Shown here piece after piece: positions 60,587 through 64,000 of a stretch of DNA of 64,000 nt (the first letter of the stretch is position 1; every line of letters begins with the position of its first letter). The notes below the pieces were generated by a model. That model had not been told where the DNA came from, did not search any database, and saw nothing but the letters and a program-made list of their open reading frames with translations. This DNA comes from Streptomyces sp. Ag109_O5-10. Lineage in GTDB: Bacteria; Actinomycetota; Actinomycetes; Streptomycetales; Streptomycetaceae. The position numbers were made by a program, and so were the translations under genes. The stretch covers positions 3,410,001-3,474,000 of the forward strand of contig NZ_FNTQ01000001.1 in the NCBI RefSeq assembly GCF_900105755.1, in the 5' to 3' direction.

Positions 60587-61498
60587 CGGATGAGGTCAGA
60601 GTCGTCGCCATTCCGAGCGCGCGACTCTGCGCGTCCGGGACGTGGTCCTGAACGTGGACGCCGATCAGGCGCGGGTCGATGCCGAGGTCGAGGCGCCGGC
60701 GCCGGTCCCGACCCTGGAGGTCCTCCGGCGCAAGCCGCCCGTGCTCGCGTTCGCCGCACTGCCCGGGAGTGCGAGGCGCTCGTGCGCGACGGCGTCGCGC
60801 CCACAGGCCTCGTCACCCGCAACCGCCATGTCGCCGAGGCCGCGTCGCGGCGCTCCGGCTTCCGCAGCCGTGGCTCGCGGCCGTGGCCTGCGGCGTTCAC
60901 ACACGGCGACCTGCAGATCGCGCACGTCGTCGTCGACGGCGACGAGGGTCACGGGCACCGTCGACGGCCACGAAGGTCACAGGCACCATCGACGGCCACG
61001 AAGGTCACAGGCACCATCGACGGCCACGAAGGTCACAGGCACCGTCGACGGCCACGAAGGTCACAGGCACCATCGACGGCCACGAAGGTCACAGGCACCA
61101 TCGACGGCCACGAAGGTCACAGGCACCATCGACGGCCACGAAGGTCACAGGCACCATCGACGGCCACGAAGGTCACAGGCACCATCAACGGCCACGAAGG
61201 TCACAGGCACCATCAACGGCCACGAAGGTCACAGGCACCATCGACAGCCACGAGGTCACGGGCATCAATGCCTAGTCCGAGGCGGGCCGGGGCGATGCCC
61301 TGTACGACCTCGCCACCTTCACGCTCGGCCACGAGGAGCACCTCGGCGACGTCCTCGCCGGCTACGGCGCCGACCTCGACGTGATCCACGCGTGGTGGTC
61401 GTCGCGCAGCCTGCTGACAGGCCGCTGGCTGACCGAGCACGGCTTCGACCCCTCCGCGCCGGGCTGTGCGGTCCACGTGCCGAGATCCCGGATGTGAG
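60587..61498 (+). pseudogene. Aminoglycoside-phosphotransferase-like pseudogene containing a minisatellite
   Basis: Fragments of one APH-family protein appear in order but in different frames. VLNVDADQARVDAEVEA...PPVLAFAALPG (60645-60770) is the N-terminal part. ALVRDGVAPTGLVTRNRHVAEAA precedes FTHGDLQIAHVVVDGDE (to 60945, with the HGD catalytic motif). SEAGRGDALYDLATFTLGHEEHLGDVLAGYG continues to ...HVPRSRM and the stop at 61496-61498. About 60 central residues are missing. A 28-bp repeat array fills 60933-61267, and a TAG replaces the expected TGG (Trp) before SEAG (61272-61274). The gene cannot make a full protein. Confidence 0.88.
60933..61267 (+). repeat. 28-bp minisatellite, 11 units plus a degenerate 12th
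   Basis: Units begin at 60933, 60961, 60989 and every 28 bp to 61213, then a 27-bp degenerate unit at 61241-61267. Units start TCGACGGCCACGAAGGTCAC. The first and last are diverged and match the parental APH codons DGDEVTG; internal units are almost identical. The extra G relative to the 27-bp parental stretch makes the unit 28 bp, so reading frames rotate through the array. Confidence 0.95.
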
Positions 61499-61600
61499 GC
61501 CGCGCGGGACCCGACCGCCCCCTACGGTTTCCGGCGGGTCGAGCGGAGAGTCGCGGACGGAGGGCGCGGGGAGGACCATCGAAGGCACGGAGGCAAGGTG

Positions 61601-64000
61601 ATGGCCATGGGGATGCCCTCGGCGCATTTCAGCGAGAGTCCCGAGGACCCGTTCGCGCTCGGGCGCGGCGCCTCGGCCGCGCTCGACGCGCGAGGCACCG
61701 TGGTCGGCTGGAGCGCACGTGCGCAGGAGTTGCTGGGCTACCCGGCCGACAAGGTGCTCGGCCGGGCGTGGCAGGACGTCCTGGTGGACGCCGCGGACCT
61801 GCACGTCGTGCGGTCGGTCGTCGTGGACGCCGTGAAAGCGGGGGGCTGGTTCGGTGTGCTGCCCGTCCGGCACCGCGACGGGCACCGTGTGCAGATGGGC
61901 TTCCGGGCCCGCGTGATCACCCGGGAAGGGGGCGGTCAGGAGTGGCTCCTGGTCGGTGCTCCGGCCGCGGAGGTCATCGCCTGGCAACGGGACCGCGCGC
62001 TGCTGGACGGCCTGTACCGCCGCTCCCCGATCGGTCTGGTCACCTACGGCCCGGACAGGACGGTGATCCGGGTCAATCGCGCCGTCGAGAAGGCGAGCGG
62101 CGTCCCGGCCGAGGCACCGGTGGGCCATCACCCCTCGGAGTTCATGGTCGGCGAGGACGCGGGTCCGACCGACGACCGGGTACGGCACGTCCTGGAGACC
62201 GGCGAGCCGTTGATCTTCACTGAGCAGTCCGCCCGGGCACGCCACGACCCCGGCCGGGAACGGATCGTGTCCGTCTCGGCCTTCCGGATGGAGGACTCCG
62301 CGGGCCGCGTTCTCGGTGTGGCGGAGACGATCCAGGACGTCACCGACCGTCACCGGGCGCAACGCAGGCTCGCGCTGCTGAACGAGGCGAGCAGCCTGAT
62401 CGGTACCTCACTCGATGTGACACAGACCGCTCGGGAACTGGCCCAGGTGGCCGTCCGCGGCCTGGCCGACCACTGCTCGGTGGACCTCCTCACATCGGTC
62501 ACGCTCGGCGACGAACCCGTCGCGGAGTCGGCGGGCCCGCTGCTCCGTGCCGCCCTCGCGCCGCCGGAACCGCGGGTGCCGTACCAGGAGGGCGAGGTGG
62601 TCCCGCTGCTTGCGGACTCGCCGCAGGCGCGGTGCCTGGCCGAGCGCCGCCCGATCCTGGAAGGGCTGCTGTCGCTGCGCCCCGAGTGGTACGCCATGGA
62701 CCGGCGGCGGATCGAGATCGCCTCGGGTCTCGGCGTTCATTCACTGATCGCGGTGCCCCTGGTCGCGCGCGGCCTCGTCCTGGGCGTGGTGAGCCTGTGG
62801 CGGTCGCGCCATGCGGAGCCGTTCGAGGACGACGATGCCGCGGTGGCCCAGGAGCTGACCTCGCGTGCGGCCGTGTGCATCGACAACGCGCGCCGCTTCA
62901 CCCAGCAGCAGAGCGCCGCGCTGACTCTCCAGCGCAGTCTGCTGCCCAGCGTGGCGTCCGACCTGCCGGCCGTGGAGGTGGCCTGCCGGTACCTGCCCGC
63001 GAGCGGGGAGCCGGGGATCGGGGGCGACTGGTTCGACGTGATCCCGTTGTCGGGGGCCCGAGTGGCCCTCGTCGTGGGGGACGTGGTAGGCCACGGGATC
63101 CACGCCGCGGCCTCGATGGGCCGGCTGCGGGCCTCTGCGCGCACCCTGGCCAGCCTCGACCTGGAACCGGACGAGGTGATCGCGCGCCTTGACGATCTGG
63201 TCAGCCTGCTCGCCGCCGAGCTGGAGGCGAACGCCGAGGGCAATCACATGGCGATCGAGCAGGTCGTCGGGGCCACCTGCCTCTACGCCGTCTACGACCC
63301 GATCTCCCAGCGCTGCTCCCTGGCGCGCGCCGGCCACCCGGCGCCGTTGCTGTCCTCCCCAGACGGCGAGGTGACCGTGCTCGAACTGCCCGCGGGGCCG
63401 CCGCTGGGCCTGGGCGGCCTGCCGTTCGAGACGTACGAACTCGACCTCCCGGAGGGCAGCCTGCTCACGCTGTACACCAACGGTCTGCTGGAGGCGCGCA
63501 ACGGGAACGTCGACGCCGCGCTGAAGGACCTGCACACGTGTCTCGGCTATGTCACCGAACCTCTGGAGCAGACCTGCCACGCCGTGGTCGAGGCGCTGCT
63601 GCCCAAGGATCACCGGCCCATCGACGACATCGCGCTGCTCATCGCGCGCACCCGGGTGCTGCCGCCGGAGAACGTCGCCTCGTGGCAGCTGCCTCTGGAG
63701 GCGACCGCAGCCGCCCGGGCCAGGGAGCTGACGGCGGTGAAACTGACCGAATGGGGGCTGACCGAGCTGGCGTTCACCACCGAACTGGTCGCCAGTGAGC
63801 TCGTCACCAACGCCTACCGGTACGCGACCGGCCCCGCCACCCTGCGCCTCATCCGTACGCACTGCCTGATCTGTGAGGTGTCCGACAGCAGCCACACCTC
63901 GCCGCACCTCCGGCGGGCCCTCAGCACGGACGAGGGCGGACGCGGGCTCTTCCTGGTCGCGCAGCTCACCGAGCGCTGGGGCACGCGCTACACCCACGAA
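61601..64000 (+). CDS. PAS-PAS-GAF-SpoIIE phosphatase with C-terminal HATPase (C-terminus beyond right edge)
   Basis: 800 codons are open to the right edge. Domains in order are PAS (about residues 25-120), PAS (140-255, SPIGLVTYGPDRTVIRVN), GAF (265-430), SpoIIE/PP2C phosphatase (about 445-680) and HATPase_c_2 (690-800). The phosphatase has metal-site motifs GGDWFD near 473-478 and GDVVGHG at 493-499. The HATPase has N box ELVASELVTNAYRYA and GGRGLFLVAQL. Such Streptomyces proteins dephosphorylate anti-sigma antagonists and can act as anti-sigma kinases in the same chain. ATG 61601 follows GGAGGCAAGG. Judging by relatives only about 15 residues are missing. Confidence 0.9.
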   Translation, partial: MAMGMPSAHFSESPEDPFALGRGASAALDARGTVVGWSARAQELLGYPADKVLGRAWQDVLVDAADLHVVRSVVVDAVKAGGWFGVLPVRHRDGHRVQMGFRARVITREGGGQEWLLVGAPAAEVIAWQRDRALLDGLYRRSPIGLVTYGPDRTVIRVNRAVEKASGVPAEAPVGHHPSEFMVGEDAGPTDDRVRHVLETGEPLIFTEQSARARHDPGRERIVSVSAFRMEDSAGRVLGVAETIQDVTDRHRAQRRLALLNEASSLIGTSLDVTQTARELAQVAVRGLADHCSVDLLTSVTLGDEPVAESAGPLLRAALAPPEPRVPYQEGEVVPLLADSPQARCLAERRPILEGLLSLRPEWYAMDRRRIEIASGLGVHSLIAVPLVARGLVLGVVSLWRSRHAEPFEDDDAAVAQELTSRAAVCIDNARRFTQQQSAALTLQRSLLPSVASDLPAVEVACRYLPASGEPGIGGDWFDVIPLSGARVALVVGDVVGHGIHAAASMGRLRASARTLASLDLEPDEVIARLDDLVSLLAAELEANAEGNHMAIEQVVGATCLYAVYDPISQRCSLARAGHPAPLLSSPDGEVTVLELPAGPPLGLGGLPFETYELDLPEGSLLTLYTNGLLEARNGNVDAALKDLHTCLGYVTEPLEQTCHAVVEALLPKDHRPIDDIALLIARTRVLPPENVASWQLPLEATAAARARELTAVKLTEWGLTELAFTTELVASELVTNAYRYATGPATLRLIRTHCLICEVSDSSHTSPHLRRALSTDEGGRGLFLVAQLTERWGTRYTHE

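Noticed and set aside
60933..61267. CRISPR array
   Set aside because: The repeats are head-to-tail with no unique spacers and no cas genes are nearby.
60578..61384. Protein with a 28-residue repeat read from the minisatellite
   Set aside because: A 28-bp unit yields a 28-residue repeat in every frame automatically. The flanks are frameshifted APH fragments, so this is a by-product of the array.

Overview
The window is high-GC DNA (low seventies percent by eye) with strongly GC-rich third codon positions, GTG/TTG starts, mycothiol metabolism (mca), a GTP-type PEP carboxykinase, SpoIIE/HATPase regulators and short dispersed repeats around GGGGAACYGCGCGACC. This points to the central chromosome of a Streptomyces. 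No rRNA, tRNA, CRISPR array, intact insertion sequence or prophage was seen.

Layout. 0-3 kb: Tad/Flp-pilus-type genes (CpaE-like, cut by the left edge; CpaB-like; a zinc-ribbon protein). 3-9 kb: a secreted GH18 chitinase with a paired TGGTCTGGACC operator, then two anti-sigma-type regulators and a large LuxR-family ATPase regulator. 9-11 kb: secreted zinc carboxypeptidase and an acidic protein. 11-18 kb: a divergent cluster of GntP permease, RidA, IclR regulator, PfkB kinase, PLP-dependent D-amino acid deaminase-like enzyme and D-aminoacylase-like deacylase. 18-27 kb: secreted protease, aminotransferase, delta-60/calcium-repeat surface protein, PEP carboxykinase. 27-30 kb: hemolysin III-type protein, MFS exporter with TetR regulator, Mut7-C protein. 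30.6-36.9 kb: UDP-glucose dehydrogenase, two membrane-tethered beta-helix proteins and a processive GT2 synthase. 37-46 kb: DUF255 thioredoxin-like protein, ArsR-like regulator, STAND/TPR ATPase, small membrane protein, mca, DUF4307, greA. 46-53 kb: ABC exporter, threonine dehydratase, MarR regulator, sigma-like/membrane pair, cystathionine gamma-synthase. 53-61.5 kb: a patchy region with at least three decayed genes, a DUF4291 gene, a lysyl-oxidase-like secreted protein and a GNAT-AAA+ fusion. 61.6-64 kb: PAS-GAF-SpoIIE-HATPase phosphatase, cut by the right edge.

How the parts fit. The 11-18 kb cluster contains the steps expected for catabolism of N-acetylglucosaminic acid, the oxidised end released from chitin by LPMOs: uptake, deacetylation, deamination to 2-keto-3-deoxygluconate, and phosphorylation. 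A chitinase lies about 6 kb away. The 30.6-36.9 kb set resembles the sugar-nucleotide dehydrogenase / GT2 / beta-helix core of alginate-type systems and may make an undescribed uronic-acid polysaccharide. The metB-greA-DUF4307-mca-small membrane protein-DUF255-hemolysin III series is conserved in order in mycobacteria and forms a backbone into which these variable modules are inserted. The right end shows decay in progress, including a 28-bp minisatellite that grew inside an aminoglycoside-phosphotransferase-like gene.
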